This document shows, in pieces, positions 36,082 to 48,299 of a DNA stretch of 64,000 nt. The notes beneath the pieces were generated by a model. That model was not told the origin of the DNA, did no database searches, and was given only the letters and a program-made list of their open reading frames with translations. The DNA lies in assembly GCF_002865645.1 (NCBI RefSeq), contig NW_020194541.1:475181-539180 (forward strand), written 5' to 3'. Numbering within the stretch: position 1 is the first letter of the stretch; every line of letters begins with the position of its first letter. This stretch comes from Hyaloscypha bicolor E. Its lineage: Eukaryota; Ascomycota; Leotiomycetes; Helotiales; Hyaloscyphaceae. A program made the translations under genes and the position numbers.

Positions 36082-39000
36082 ATGTCTCCAACCCGAAACG
36101 AGCCCATTGCCATTGTTGGGAGCGGGTGTCGCTTCCCAGGCGGCTCAACGTCAACTTCCAAACTCTGGGACCTGCTGCACAATCCAAGAGATGTTTCTCA
36201 GGAAATTGGAACAGGGGGATTTAACCTTGATCGATTTTATCACAAAGACGGCAATCACCATGGTACCACCAATACACGACGAGGATATTTGCTGTCTGAC
36301 GACATCCACAATTTCGATGCGAAGTTCTTCGGTATTTCTCCTGGGGAAGCTGAGGCTATTGACCCCCAGCAGCGCCTTCTGTTAGAGGTCGTTTATGAAG
36401 CAGTCGAGTCGGCCGGAATCACCATTCAGAATCTCTCAGGTTCGGACACTGCAGTCTATGTGGGCCTGATGTGCCAAGATTTCTTCACAATTCAGGCGCA
36501 GGATAATAACTATACTCCGACCTATGGCGCAACTGGCTCCGCTCCTAGCAATGCATCTAGTCGCATTTCTTACTTTTTCGACTGGCACGGCCCATCTATG
36601 ACTATTGATACAGCTTGCTCCTCAAGCATGGTCGCCGTACATGAAGCGATCCAGTCTCTTCGAAACGGCAGCAGTCGGGTTGCTGTAGCTTGTGGAACAA
36701 ATTTGATGTTGTCCCCCTTTATGTATGTTGCGCTAAGCAAGCTCAACATGTTGTCGCCGACAGGCCGATGCCAAATGTGGGATGCAAATGCAGACGGCTA
36801 CGCAAGCGGCGAGGGTGTCGCTAGCGTTGTTTTGAAAACGCTCAGCGCAGCTATCGAGGATGGGGATAACATTGCATGCATTATCCGAGAAATTGGCTTG
36901 AATCACGACGGAAGAACGAAGGGCATAACCATGCCCAGCGCCTCAGCACAGGCTGCCCTTATACGAAGCACATACGCCAGGGCCGGGCTAGATCCGACCA
37001 CGAAATCCGGCCGTTGCCAGTTCTTCGAGGCCCACGGCACTGGGACTCCAGCAGGCGATCCACAGGAGGCTGAGGTTAGTATTTGGCGTTCTTTGATACC
37101 TTTATACGCAAATTGCATGCCTGAAATTGCCGTTCCAAAATGATTATAGCGTCATTTCCATGAGCAAGAAACTCCAAAAGATTTTCTGAACGCCCTCAAA
37201 GAAATATCACTGACCGTTGAACACGAAAATAGGGGATCAATAGAGCCTTCTTCCCAGAGTCTGACGCGACTGACGCGATTGATAATGAGTTACTTGTTGG
37301 CTCTATCAAGACCATTGTCGGGCATACTGAGGGCTGTGCTGGACTCGCAGGCATTTTAAAGGCTTGCTTATCTATTCAACACTCAACAAATCTTCCTAAT
37401 CTTCTTTTCAACCGCTTGAATCCCAAGCTCGAGCCATTTACAAGCCATCTTCGGATCCCTACAGTATGTGAGCCTTGGCCCGAGCTGCCTGAAGGCGCGC
37501 CACGAAGAGCCAGGTGAGTAGCAGTACTTGCCCATTCAAAGTTTATTTCGACGTCAGCATTACAACTACTGACTCGGGACGTAGTGTGAATAGTTTTGGA
37601 TTCGGAGGCGCGAATGCGCACTGTATCCTGGAAAGCTATACGCCGACATCATCGCTTGCAAAGCCTATAACCAATGGATTTAATCAACCCGACCCGTTGT
37701 TGAATCCCTTTGTATTCTCAGCCGCCTCATTAAAGTCGCTGATTGCGCTACTGAAGTCCACTTCAGACTTTCTGGACAACAATGCTGGGGTCGACATGTC
37801 CAGTCTTGCATACACCCTGAGCACGAAACGCAGTGCGCTATCTCGTAGAATTGCAATGTATGCCGCTTCAGTCGAGCAACTTCGGGACGAAATCAAGGAT
37901 AGACTCGACACCACAGCCGCCGAAGTGACATCTACCCATTCAGTAGTAGCCCTGTCGGCAGCGCCGTCAATACTAGGCATTTTCACTGGTCAAGGTGCTC
38001 AATGGCCAACAATGGGAGCAAAACTGGTTGCTTCGAGTTCAATGGCGCGTGCCATCATGCGTAGCCTCGACCAATCTCTCGCAAGCCTGCCGGCCTGCCA
38101 CCGCCCAAGTTGGACTCTCATGGACGAGCTTTCCGCCGACAAAAGACGACGTCACGTGTCGGCGAGGCGGCATTATCACAACCTCTGTACGGCTGTTCAG
38201 ATTATCCTCGTTGACCTTCTTCGGGCTGCGGGCGTGAAGTTCCGAGCCGTTGTTGGCCACTCTTCGGGCGACATAGCGGCCGCCTATGCAGCTGGCTTCC
38301 TGGGTGCTTCAGACGCTATACGCATCGCGTATTATAGGGGCTATTTCGCCAAACTTGCTGCTGGTCCAACAAGCGAGAAAGGAGGTATGTTGGCCCTCGG
38401 AACAGATTTCGAGGACGCCTCCGAGTTTTGTCAGGTTGACGACATGGTCGAAAGACTCTGTGTTGCTGCCCACAACTCCCCAAGTAGCGTAACACTTTCG
38501 GGTGATCTGATGCGATAACTGAGGCGCAAGGGGTGTTTGAGGAGGAGCAGAAATTTGCAAGAGTCCTGAAAGTGGACACTGCGTATCACTCAGCCCATAT
38601 GTTGCGATGCTCGTCAGCGTATTAGAAGGCGCTTGCCGAGTGTTGCATCTAGATCCTGCGACCTGGGAAAGACGCACCGCAATGGTTCTCCAGCGTTTAT
38701 AACGCCAAAATCGAGCCCGAAACAGAAAGCCTAGGCGGGCAGTATTGGGTTGACAATATGGTGCAACCTGTACTTTTATACCCTGCCATCAAGACATGTT
38801 TGACTTCGGTGGAAGAGACCATCAATTGTGCAGTGGAAGTTGGCCCCCATCCTGCTCTCCAAGGACCAGCCAAAGAGTCAATAATCGAGGTCGTTGGACG
38901 AGATATCCCATACTCGGGTACTCTGAAGCGGGGTGATGACGATATGAAGGCATTTTCTGAAGCCCTTGGATTTGTATGGACCCATTTTGGTTCTGCCGGT

Positions 39001-41321
39001 ATTAACTTGGGTGCATTCCAACAGAAATGCCAGCCGCATGCCGAAATCAGGATTATCCATGACCTGCCATCATACCCCTGGACATACGACATAAATTCTT
39101 GGACAGAGTCGAGGGTAAGTAAGCTATTTACTACCCAAGCAGGGAAATTTCATGATCTCCTTGGCATCCAGACCGGAGATGGGCTGACGGAATCGTGGCG
39201 ATGGCGAAACGTTTTGAATCCGAACGAATTGAAATGGCTCTCCGGACATACTTTGCAAAGTCAGGTTGTGTTCCCTGGAACTGGTTATATTGGGCTTGCC
39301 ATGGAAGCGGCCATGCAGATAGCTCAAGGGAAGCCAGTCCAGTCTATTGATATTTTCGACCTCGAAATCCGCAGAGCGATTGCCATCCACGACACCGGTG
39401 GGACAGAACTGCTCGTGTCCTTTACCAAAGTGTCCCTTCTTGAGACTGCTTCGGACAAAATCACCGCCGACTTCACTGTCTTCTCGACAACCGGCAAGAG
39501 TTCGAGTCATCTGGCCCTAAACTGCTGCGGAAATGTATGCATCACCTTGGGAAATAACTGGAGTTCTCATTTCCCAGCGAGAGTTCCACCGGTAACAAAC
39601 ATGACCAAAGTAGATGTGGATCAATTCTACCAGGTGATGAGGGATGAATTTGGCTTTGGCTACGAAGGTCCGTTCAGAGGTCTGACAAACATATCGCGCA
39701 GATTCGGGCATTCGGTAGCGACAGTAAAATGTCATCCTTTTGAAGAAGGCGATACGCCTCTTCTTTTTCACCCAGCAATGCTCGACTCTGCTTTGCAAGG
39801 ACTTCAAGCTGCTTTCAGCGCTCCCGGGGATGGTCGACTTTGGTCTATTGTCGCACCGACTTACTTTCGACGTGTCACCTTAATCCCGGGTCTTTGCGGG
39901 GAAAACATGACAGAAGAGGTGGCAATAGACTGTACAATGAATGATCCCGGTACTTTAGGTGGAGATGTGGATGTATATTCGGCCAACTTTGAACACAAGA
40001 TGATCGAAATGGAAGGCATCATACTTTCACCATTTGCACCCGCCACGGTGGACGACGACAGACATCTCTTTCAAGAGTCCTTTCTGTGCCTCGACAAGCC
40101 CGATGCAGTTGCTGTCAAAGTAACGCAGACTGCAGAAGAGAAGCAAAAATCTTCGGACGCGGAGCGTGCAGCCTTTTATTATCTCAAGATTCTCCATCTC
40201 TCCGTTAGCCCTGAGGAGCGTGAAAAGCTTCCATGGTATCGTCAAGCTCTGATTCGAAGCGCCGAACGACGCTATAACCAAGTGAAAGAGGGACAGCACA
40301 TATTTGCCCCGCCATCGTGGATTAATGATACGAGAGAGGAGATCTATGATATGATGGACAGGTATGGAATGCCAATAGCAGGAAATCGCTTTCTGAAGCC
40401 GTGACTTGCTAACTTTTCTGTAGATATGGAAACCAAGATGCAGATTTCAGGATGACCAAGGCTGTTGGAGAGAACATTCTCAAACCCGATGTGTTAACAG
40501 GAGAGACCAATATTCTTGAGCACATGCGGAAAGATATCGGCCTTGAGCAGTACTACACTGAGGGAAGTGGGTTCAAGTCGATCAACGCCATGGTTTCCGG
40601 AGTCGTTGCACAGCTTTGCAACAAATTCCCTCACATGAGCTTTCTCGAGATTTGGGCAGGGACTGGTGGCGCTACCGGGGCTATTCTAGAAAAAATCGGC
40701 CATTCATTCTCGTCATATACGTACACCGACATTTCTAGTGGCTTTTTTGAACGGGCTACAGAGCGCTTCCAATCGCAAGCTATAAGATTGAATTCAAGAC
40801 TCTCGATATCACTAAGGACCCAGCCTCTCAAGACTTCAGTCCAAATAGCTATGACATCGTCATTGCTTCCAATGTCTTGCACGCAACCGCTCCCTTGAAA
40901 GAAACCCTGAAACACACTCGAAAGCTTTTGAAACCAGGAGGCTTCCTTGTTTTGGTGGAGCTTATCCGCAATGACTCGATGCGAGTTGGTCAGATAATGG
41001 GAGGTTTGCCAGGCTGGTGGTGTGGCGAGACAGATGGACGACTCTGGAGCCCACTGCTCACTCTTGAGGGTTGGAACACACTTCTTCGAGAGACGGGCTT
41101 TGGTGGCATCGAGACAAATTCCCCCATGCCGATCCCCGGAGGACAACGGAGTAATTATTGTGGCGAAAGCACAGAATGACCAAGTTCGCCGGTTGAGTAA
41201 ACCCCTCAACTCAACACCAGACGTAGGACAAAGAAAAAGCTGTCTGGTGATTTTAGGGGGCAAAAAGACTGTCACGTCGGAGTTCTGTGCGCATTGTATT
41301 AGTCAAAACGGCATTTGGTAG
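36082..41321 (+). pseudogene. Highly reducing PKS (KS-AT-DH-cMT), truncated and frameshifted
   Basis: Exons begin at 36082, 37233, 37585 and 40424; introns are 37075-37232, 37514-37584 and 40362-40423. KS: Cys179 in DTACSSS, His318 in EAHGTGT and His362 in GHTEG. AT: GHSSG with Ser651. DH: H-TLQSQVVFP near 39247, with Ser for the usual Gly of HxxxG, and LDSALQ. c[11 protein letters not shown] near 40650 (Trp for Gly) and KPGGFLVLVEL near 40940. Breaks are a -1 shift at 38507-38508, TAG at 38623-38625, TAG at 38650-38652, shifts near 40780 and 41135, then TAG at 41319-41321. Nothing of ER, KR, ACP or an NRPS module follows. The KS resembles the LovB/PKS-NRPS clade, which uses a trans ER, as found next door. 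The gene no longer codes for a working synthase. Confidence 0.92.
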
Positions 41322-41484
41322 ATGAATCGAAGTAGGTCTCCACTCCAGAATCCATTTCTGTCCACAAACGGTTTTTGACATCATCCAGAAACGGCATCTG
41401 ACTTCTCCACAAACAGCACTCCCATTACACTATCTCCAGAGGGAATTTGTTGTGAACAAGTTCAAACTATCAGCCACGCTGCGT

Positions 41485-44334
41485 TTATGTACCGTATTGT
41501 AAATAAGGAGTCCAATCACCCCACCGCAAATTGCCATTACCTACTTCCTGCATTCCACTGTCCTCCGGATCTCGAACATAGCAGGTGCCACAATTGCAAG
41601 GACCGAGGCGTCCGCAAAGCTGTAGCTGTTCACTGGAATATCCAGAATCCGAGAGAAACACATCATTTGATTGTATCTGCATATTGCCTCGAGAATCACG
41701 TTCCGCGAGGGTAGTCGATATTGATTCAGAGCTGTGGGGTGGTGGTTCAAATATCGTATCAATAAAGTTAGATTGTGGATGGGAAGCCCGGTCCAGGGAC
41801 ATCGAGTTCGATCCACCTATGTTTTCTGGCGGTGTCGAGGAGACTGTTGCTTCGGCGTCTATGCTTGGCGGCATCTGGAGCTCACCGCTAACGCCCCGCG
41901 TCTCGCGATACGATCTGAACACTCTGTCCTGGCAGTCTTGGACTATTTCGACGAGATTGCTTATCAAGGATGCTTCCAAGGGTTGCATCTCCCTGCGAAC
42001 AGCCTCTTCGATATTTGACCTGAGTAGACGAGGGAGTTCACGGCGGATATAGTCCTCGTAATTTGCTATGTCTCGCGAGTCGGGTGACATAGCTGCTTCT
42101 TCCTGGAGGGGTTCAAAGTCTATCCATATATTAGCTCTTTTCTTTCTCCCCCTCCCAAAACTTTGAATTGTGAACCATTCTGATAGCAGAGTGCAGGGAA
42201 AACAATGGCCAGTTCGATTAACTTACAAGGCGAAGGGATCTCTTCATTCGGAAACAGCAGTTTGTAAATATCTTTCCATCTATCCGCTTCACTCTGATTT
42301 GGGGATGTCTTTTTTCTGCTCCGTAAACGCTTTTCCTGCTCGGGAGTTATGCCTGCCGGTGGATGTCCAAGTTGGAGGTCACAAATATTTGAAGTAGCAA
42401 CTGTGAGGTGGGAATCCAGTTGTTCTTGGTTCTTGAATATTCGCCAGCATCTTTTGCAATGGACAGCCATTCGATGGCCCCGATACAGATGTTCCCTCCG
42501 CATTGTTAGCAAAGGTTCAAACTGAAGAGGATCTAGATAACATACTTGACTCGGCTAATCGTCTCCCAGTGGGAGAGGGCACATATGGGATGACTATAGA
42601 CACTGTAAACTTGTGTATTATGCTTCCTAAAAGGGCATGCGAATCGGGTGCTCTCTTCGGGTCTGCTGCTTGGCGCAATAGAACCCCCTGGACCACGATA
42701 ATCTCTGCCATTTTTGTCGTTTGGCAGATCGTCATCCTCTCTTTGCCTCTTCCTTGAGCCGAGTGGTAAGGAAGATTCAGATGTCAAATTGCCAGAGCCA
42801 TTCGGAACGCTCGAGGAGGTAGAAGATGCTCCAGCACATTCTCGGAAGCCAACGTCCCAGTTATGGTTGAAAATTATCCAGAATTCTTCCATTACTCGGT
42901 CCACCAACGCTTGCCTGATCGGGTCCAGAGTAGATCCCACGACTTCTTGATGGCCATTGGCATCTTCTTCTGTCAAATCGCAAAGCTCTTCGTAGATACT
43001 ATTGCTACTTTCAGTATTACCAAACTCGCTGCAACAAGACTCTGCAACTGTTGGGTATCGATCTGCTTCTCCGTTGACAACATTGAAGTCGCCGCTAGAG
43101 CAAATGGCAAATGGTAATGGCGAAGAGAACAACAAGCTTTGATCGCTCCCATTTGTTCCACTTATGCCAGGTCCTTCGGCTGGCATTGAAAGTTCTTTCT
43201 TTACAAGTGTGCCATCTCTTTCAACCTCCACTGAACCCTGTTTCGATGGATTCATGCTAGTCTCGTTTTTCTCAAAAGAGTCTAGCTTGGGGATTGGATC
43301 TGTCAAGGTTCGAGCCACACGGTCCGGATTGGGCGTTAACCTGATCTTTGCTGGCTCCACCTTTTTGTCAACGGTGGAAGTTAAAGACGACATGCTCGCC
43401 TTCGAGATGGCGGAAGTTATTTCCTTTGATTTGGAGGACAAACTCTGGCCTGACAATGATAATCCTGATGTATGCAAGATCTGGGGCTCTTGGGTGACTG
43501 AATTGCCGGCTTTGTAACAGGTAAAATCTTTTGGTAGTTGATAGCCCATACCGGCGTCATCAGCTTCCTCATTGTCGCCTTTGTGTACTTTGCGATGTCT
43601 GCGCAAGTTCGATATAACGGAAAAGCGCCTCCCGCAACCTTGGACCCCACACGAAAACGCTATTCCGAATTAGTATAAATATTGAACAAATTTGATAAGG
43701 AATCAAGCTTACGCTTCTCTCCAGTATGAGTATACATATGCGTTTGCAAAGCATTAGAACGTGTGAATTGTTTATCACATATTTTGCACTGATGCTTCCC
43801 CTGTGGCTGTGACGAGCTTTTTGTGCTAAATTTGCCCAGCATCGAATGTGGCGCTGGAATAATGCCTCCATGGAGCAGTCCTGACGGTACGGTTCGCGAC
43901 AAGACTGACTCGATATCCGAACCGGCGTTCGAATAATCGCTCACGGAAGAGTTTATAGAACCACCAGAATAAGACAGATAGTTGCTTGTTGGTGATGTCA
44001 AGGAGTCAGCTGAACGTGTTATTGGGAAGCCATAGGAATCACCCGGCCCCCCTTCAACACGTCCTTGAGGGCCATAGATGTTTCGTGGAGTGGCATTTTG
44101 ACTCATGGCCATCATTCCTCTGCTAGCATCAATCGCGTCGCCAAAGGATCGAGTTGATTCGTTTTGTAGGCTTCTGTCATAAGTCAATCTTGTAGAGTTG
44201 TTCTCCTTGGCATTGATCGGAAAGAAAACACTTTGAAAGATTTCGCAAGGCTCTTTATTGTCTGTAGGCGCTTTAGAGTCTAAAACGACATCTCTCCACC
44301 TGGAGTGCTTGTCTCGCGGAATAAGGCCCTCCAT
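41485..44334 (-). CDS. C2H2 zinc-finger transcription factor
   Basis: Four exons (44334-43713, 43659-42546, 42495-42227, 42119-41485) with introns of 53, 50 and 107 bp give 879 residues without any break. Two classical C2H2 fingers sit at about residues 183-235: CKICDKQF...H.YTH, linker TGEKPF completed by splicing, then CGVQGCGRRF...HRKVH. A basic SRKRQRE segment may be a nuclear signal. Residues about 547-610 form a second, atypical Cys/His region (FACPFRKH..., ISRVKEHLYRGH, CKRCWRIF...HL), common in fungal nuclear proteins. The rest is Ser-rich and low complexity. The open frame continues upstream of the chosen ATG to about 44450 without another ATG, so a further 5' exon is possible. It lies tail to tail with the truncated PKS, 164 bp apart. 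A role as cluster regulator is inference. Confidence 0.82.
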
Positions 44335-44739
44335 GTTCCCTGATCCTGTCGCCCACTGCCCAAGTTCAAGGTTGCGAGACCCGTGAAGAGTCGGGCGCAC
44401 AAAACGGGCGCAATTGTCCCAGGAGTTGTCTGAGTATGGCCAGTTGGAATTACTGATTTAGCGCCAAATTTTTCGTATGCTATCTGCTGTTGTTCGCCGG
44501 CTGTACAAAATATAGAGCTGTGTGAGAGTTGATGTTGTATTGCCTCAACTCTGTGTTGGGGTTGGAATTTTGATTGTGCTACAGCAACCCCTGTTTGTGC
44601 TTACCATGCAGTAGCTAGGGTCAGAACTCGCAGCTGCGCGTAACTGGGAACCACACCAGCTGGGAATATTAACGACTCGCCGAGACCAGAGCCCGCCCCA
44701 GCGCAAAAACCAAATAGACACATTTGATTGTAGTGAGTC

Positions 44740-45389
44740 GTGAGCTTCATGAGTACTCGCAGGCTGGAAGAAAATATCTTTGATATCATTTCGGCGTTGC
44801 TCCGACCTTCTCGAGTCTTGAAAGAGGAAGAGAGAAGTCGGATTTGGAATGCAGATACGTGTAAGATTTAGATAAAGATAAAACTCTGGAGATAGCATCT
44901 TCGAGGAAGAAGCCGCGAAACGATCAAGAAGCGCTGGGTCGAGCAAGGCATCTGGAACAGCAAATGGAACCAGTTCGCTGATGGGCAGTGGAAGCAAGAA
45001 GAACCGCTCGAACCTGGGTCAGAACCAGAGACGGACTCGGAAGCAGGATTCCCACCTCCTCCTTTTTCTCTGTCCCCAAAGCTGCGGTAGAGAGTATCTG
45101 GGTTTCTCAAATCAGCGGAGGCTTTGCCTCTGAAGGATATTATAGAATTGATTGTATACGTTCGGATCCCACGGTCGACCCAGCAGGTAGCGCGCAAACT
45201 TCGGTGGACTTGAAATCTTTGGGAGCCATTGTGTCACAGCTAATGAGAGAGGTTACCGAGGCATTAAAATTACCAGGGGGTGGAGGTTGGTCGGCTAAAG
45301 CCCTCACCTTCTTGGAGGCTACGTGCTCGGTATCTTCAGAAGAGCTCTCTAATATGAGTACCGACAGTCTCCCTGCGAATTATTGCTAA
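44740..45389 (+). pseudogene. Possible kinase-like gene remnant
   Basis: Plus-strand pieces in several frames look protein-like. One is an exon-like stretch at about 44895-45070 (IKKRWVEQGIWNSKW...W, then an acidic EPLEPGSEPETDSEA tail). Another is a frame ending at 45389 with TSVDLKSLGAIVSQLM...WSAKALTFLEATCSVSSEEL, which resembles the end of a degenerate fungal protein-kinase C-lobe (DL.SLG.I..., W...A..FL). Stops and frame changes separate them, and no catalytic-loop motif is visible. A minus-strand reading of the same interval (44545-44997) is also open but has no family pattern. Low confidence. Confidence 0.3.
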
Positions 45390-46670
45390 GATCAGTTGTA
45401 TAGCATAAATTTGTGGCGTGTTCAGATGGGCTGAAGGCGCTGACCGCTCTATGTTTCATTAGTAATATGATAGTGGAGAGGAGACTTTGCTCGGGGCAGG
45501 TATTGGAGACGTGGTTGGGACATGCTAGAAGAGATTAAGCATGACAACCACGGCCGTAATATTCAAAACCGGGGCCGGGTACGGAAGGACTGATTTCACA
45601 AGACCTTGAGGAAGTACAAGATATGCAAAGGATTAATTGACAATAATCGCAAGAGCCAGATCCAGCTTGTCTTCAATTAACAACTCTTTGAGCTTTGTAA
45701 TAGCTCCTTCTCAATCATGTTAAGCGTTGAGCACTTCTTCCAATGTTAGCGTTGGAGCAGTTGCATGTGCATTCATGCGATAATTTCCACAGGGTGTTGC
45801 ACACATCCACTTGCCGTCGCCTTGCAGGTGGATACGTATATACGAACTCCGTGGCGGAGTCTTGGCTACGGATTTGCTTCTTGGATATTGATTAAATGGA
45901 AAATAATTAATCCCGTTGCCTTTTCCACGAAGTTTTATTGTGAGGACACATAACAATTGCCATGATGCTCCGAGAACATGCGAATTGTGGAGGTTCTGGT
46001 GGGAATTTTGCTATTAACGTTTGAGTACCAATGAAGTGAGTGGCTTGCCAAGTCGCAGTTTCTTCATTTACACACGGTTCATTGGGGTGTTTTCTCATAC
46101 TATGTCCCTACCATCCGTGTTTGTGTGGGCGAAGATCTCGAGACAAGTTCCTGAAATCAATGATACACAGTGCAATAGTAATTCCCTCCACGGCTAGCTA
46201 TTGATAAGGATTAAATATCCTTAGAGTTCTGCATTTGTTTTTGTCAAGACTTCAAAAAGGCGAATTTCAAATTGGTTATAAAGGGAGATGTCTTTCCAAG
46301 TATAGTTATTCCAATATCAATTTTGGATCAATATCTTACCCTCGTTTACTTCTTATTTCAATTATTTCAAGACCTGAATTGCTCCCCGCAAAGCCTAACC
46401 AGGCATTTCTCTATACACCATAGAGCTAGAGTATCATTGGCTTTCAAAACTTGTTTATTGATCTTACGTGGTATAATATCTATGGATCTTGGTATCCTGC
46501 ATGTCCTTTGTAACTGTGACCAAAAATGCGTCTGTTCTTCTGGGGCCTGTCTTAAACCACAAGCGAAGAGTGCTATGCCGAGGCCAGAGATACCACTAGT
46601 AAAGTTTTTGCATATTATCATTCCTATACTATTAGATCATAGAAAGCATTGAAATTACTTTCCTAGCTCT
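45390..46670. other. Sequence without recognisable gene
   Basis: Normal to slightly AT-rich composition. Short ORFs on both strands (for example 46272-46652 plus, 46367-46621 minus) show no motif I recognise and overlap each other. It may be an old repeat related to the minus-strand remnant next to it. Confidence 0.4.
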
Positions 46671-46679
46671 TTTAATCTT

Positions 46680-47045
46680 GTGTCCCTTAGCCACTTGTTT
46701 TGAGACTACTTGAATACCTCCTCAACAATGCTCTGAAAACCAGCTTCTATAAGCTGTGCTTTACAATTCTTCACCCTATTAAGTAAATGGTTAAATTGTA
46801 TTTGAGCCTTTTGTGGCAAGTTCTGTCTATTTTCTGACAACACAGTCCTCAATGGGAAGTCTGATGTGCTAGATTCCAGTTCACTTGCTATGATTGGAAT
46901 TCTTGCTTGTAGTGAGCCATGTTTTGTCTAAGAGAGATACTTACTCTTGGCATTAATAGAACCATTTCTGCTAGTCTGTACTGTGGTTAGAACAGGGATT
47001 CGTGTTGCCAATGCCTCAGATGGTGAATAGACACGCTAAATGTGT
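46680..47045 (-). pseudogene. Unidentified coding-like remnant
   Basis: One minus-strand frame is protein-like over about 120 codons with only two stops. It includes EALATRIPVLTTVQTSRNGS, ARIPIIASELESS, LRTVLSENRQNLPQKAQ and a predicted helix ending EAGFQSIVEEVFK. I do not recognise the family. The even spacing of charged and hydrophobic residues suggests a real former gene or a transposon ORF. No start codon or splice structure could be assigned. Confidence 0.3.
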
Positions 47046-47699
47046 AAGATAAGCTGAAGCATTCATATTCTAGTAGAGGCTTTTAATTTCATGATTTTTT
47101 CATTTCCTTTTACTTTGATTTCAAGAAAATAACCTCTTCTGGTTCACTATACTGTCAAGGGAGAGCTTGAGCAAGGCGGAAGACTCATGAATTAGATTAA
47201 TCACAAAGAACGTGGAAGAGCTAGAGACAGTATAGATAATAGTATGAGTCTTAGTACTGGGACAAGGCACCACTGCAGTGTGTTTTCCGCTAGCGGATAC
47301 ACTCGCTGTGAGTAGCAAGATACTAGAAACCACAATAGTGAGTTTAAGTAGGCAAAAGTAATGTGGTGTTCTGAAAAAAATAGGGGTACTAATATATATA
47401 AATATTGAGAGAGCTCAGGGAGAACTTAAAAGGATATGCGCTAACTAAATGGCTATGACTTAAAGGAATAAATTACTAGACACATTCCAACTATGTGAAA
47501 TATTTATTAAGATGACAAAAGACAGTATTATAGTAGTGTCGCAAGTGCAGAATGCACTCTCTGAGGAGAATAAATTGGGTGCTTCGGGGAAGCTTATATA
47601 GGGGTGAAACATGCCCAGGAGCTAGCCCGTAAACAGGTGAGGTCGGCATGCAGAGGGCACTCAGAAGGGGGGGTACGTGTCATGCAACAAACAGTAGTG
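47046..47699. other. Intergenic sequence left of the solo LTR
   Basis: It contains a minus-strand ORF (47333-47121) preceded in frame by a hydrophobic stretch (LKLTIVVSSILLLTASVSA) that looks like a signal peptide but lacks an ATG. It may be a remnant of a small secreted protein. Nothing else is recognised. Confidence 0.25.
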
Positions 47700-47704
47700 T
47701 GGTA

Positions 47705-48018
47705 TGTTGAAATTAGGGGCCTGAGGCCCCTAATAGGCTTAGTAAGCCCTGGAACCGAACGCCATGGGGCTGTACACTAGCTTAATACCCTGTCCAGCTG
47801 GAATACCCTGTATAGCTGGAATACCCTATACGGCTGGAATACCCTGTATAGCTGTAATCGGTTCAGCTGGTATAGGGATTTAGTACATGTGACTTAGGGG
47901 GTTCAGGGCTATATATACGGGCTACTTACCACTGTAGAACAGCAGTCAATTCAGTATCGTTTACTTGGTTTACATTGCAAGCACGTGACCCTAGCTTCTT
48001 TATTTAGCTAGTTCAACA
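47705..48018 (+). mobile_element. Solo LTR, 314 bp
   Basis: Starts TGTTGAA and ends TTCAACA, a 7-bp terminal inverted repeat with TG...CA ends. It is flanked by a perfect 5-bp duplication TGGTA at 47700-47704 and 48019-48023. Inside are four 18-bp tandem repeats (47784-47855) and a TATATATA box near 47911, suggesting plus orientation. No internal retroelement sequence lies beside it, so it arose by LTR-LTR recombination. Unlike the other repeats in the window it is not RIP-mutated. Confidence 0.9.
47784..47855. repeat. 18-bp tandem repeat, four copies
   Basis: Four head-to-tail copies of AATACCCTGTATAGCTGG with few substitutions inside the solo LTR, upstream of its TATA-like box. They may be LTR enhancer repeats. 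Confidence 0.9.
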
Positions 48019-48299
48019 TGGTAGGGATTTCTCCCTGGTCACGTGGCGCGGTGAGACATAGGGATGGGAAGTGGGGAACATTTCCGTGGTATCCCTTGAG
48101 TTCAAGGAGATGGAAAAAAGGCAGTATACATTAAAATATGAGATTATTTTAAATGCGCAAGATCTCAGAAAGCTGCTATGGTTTACCAAGAAAGGGAACC
48201 AACTCCGTACAGACTATAATCGTGTCATTGATTCACGATACGCTACAAAATCAAACAAACCAGCGAACTCCACTCGAATTTGAAAACGCCCTCTCAAGG

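Noticed and set aside
36082..41321. PKS as an intact gene with more introns
   Set aside because: The shifts at 38507, 40780 and 41135 lie between directly adjacent conserved residues with no donor or acceptor sites, and two TAG codons interrupt conserved AT sequence.
42533..43606. Separate gene for the large minus-strand ORF in the C2H2 region
   Set aside because: It is exon 2 of the C2H2 gene: splicing to the upstream exon restores the TGEKPF linker and the second finger.
44545..44997. Minus-strand 150-codon ORF as a gene or as the first exon of the C2H2 gene
   Set aside because: No family pattern; the ATG followed by GTAAGC near 44607 would splice into a stop codon.
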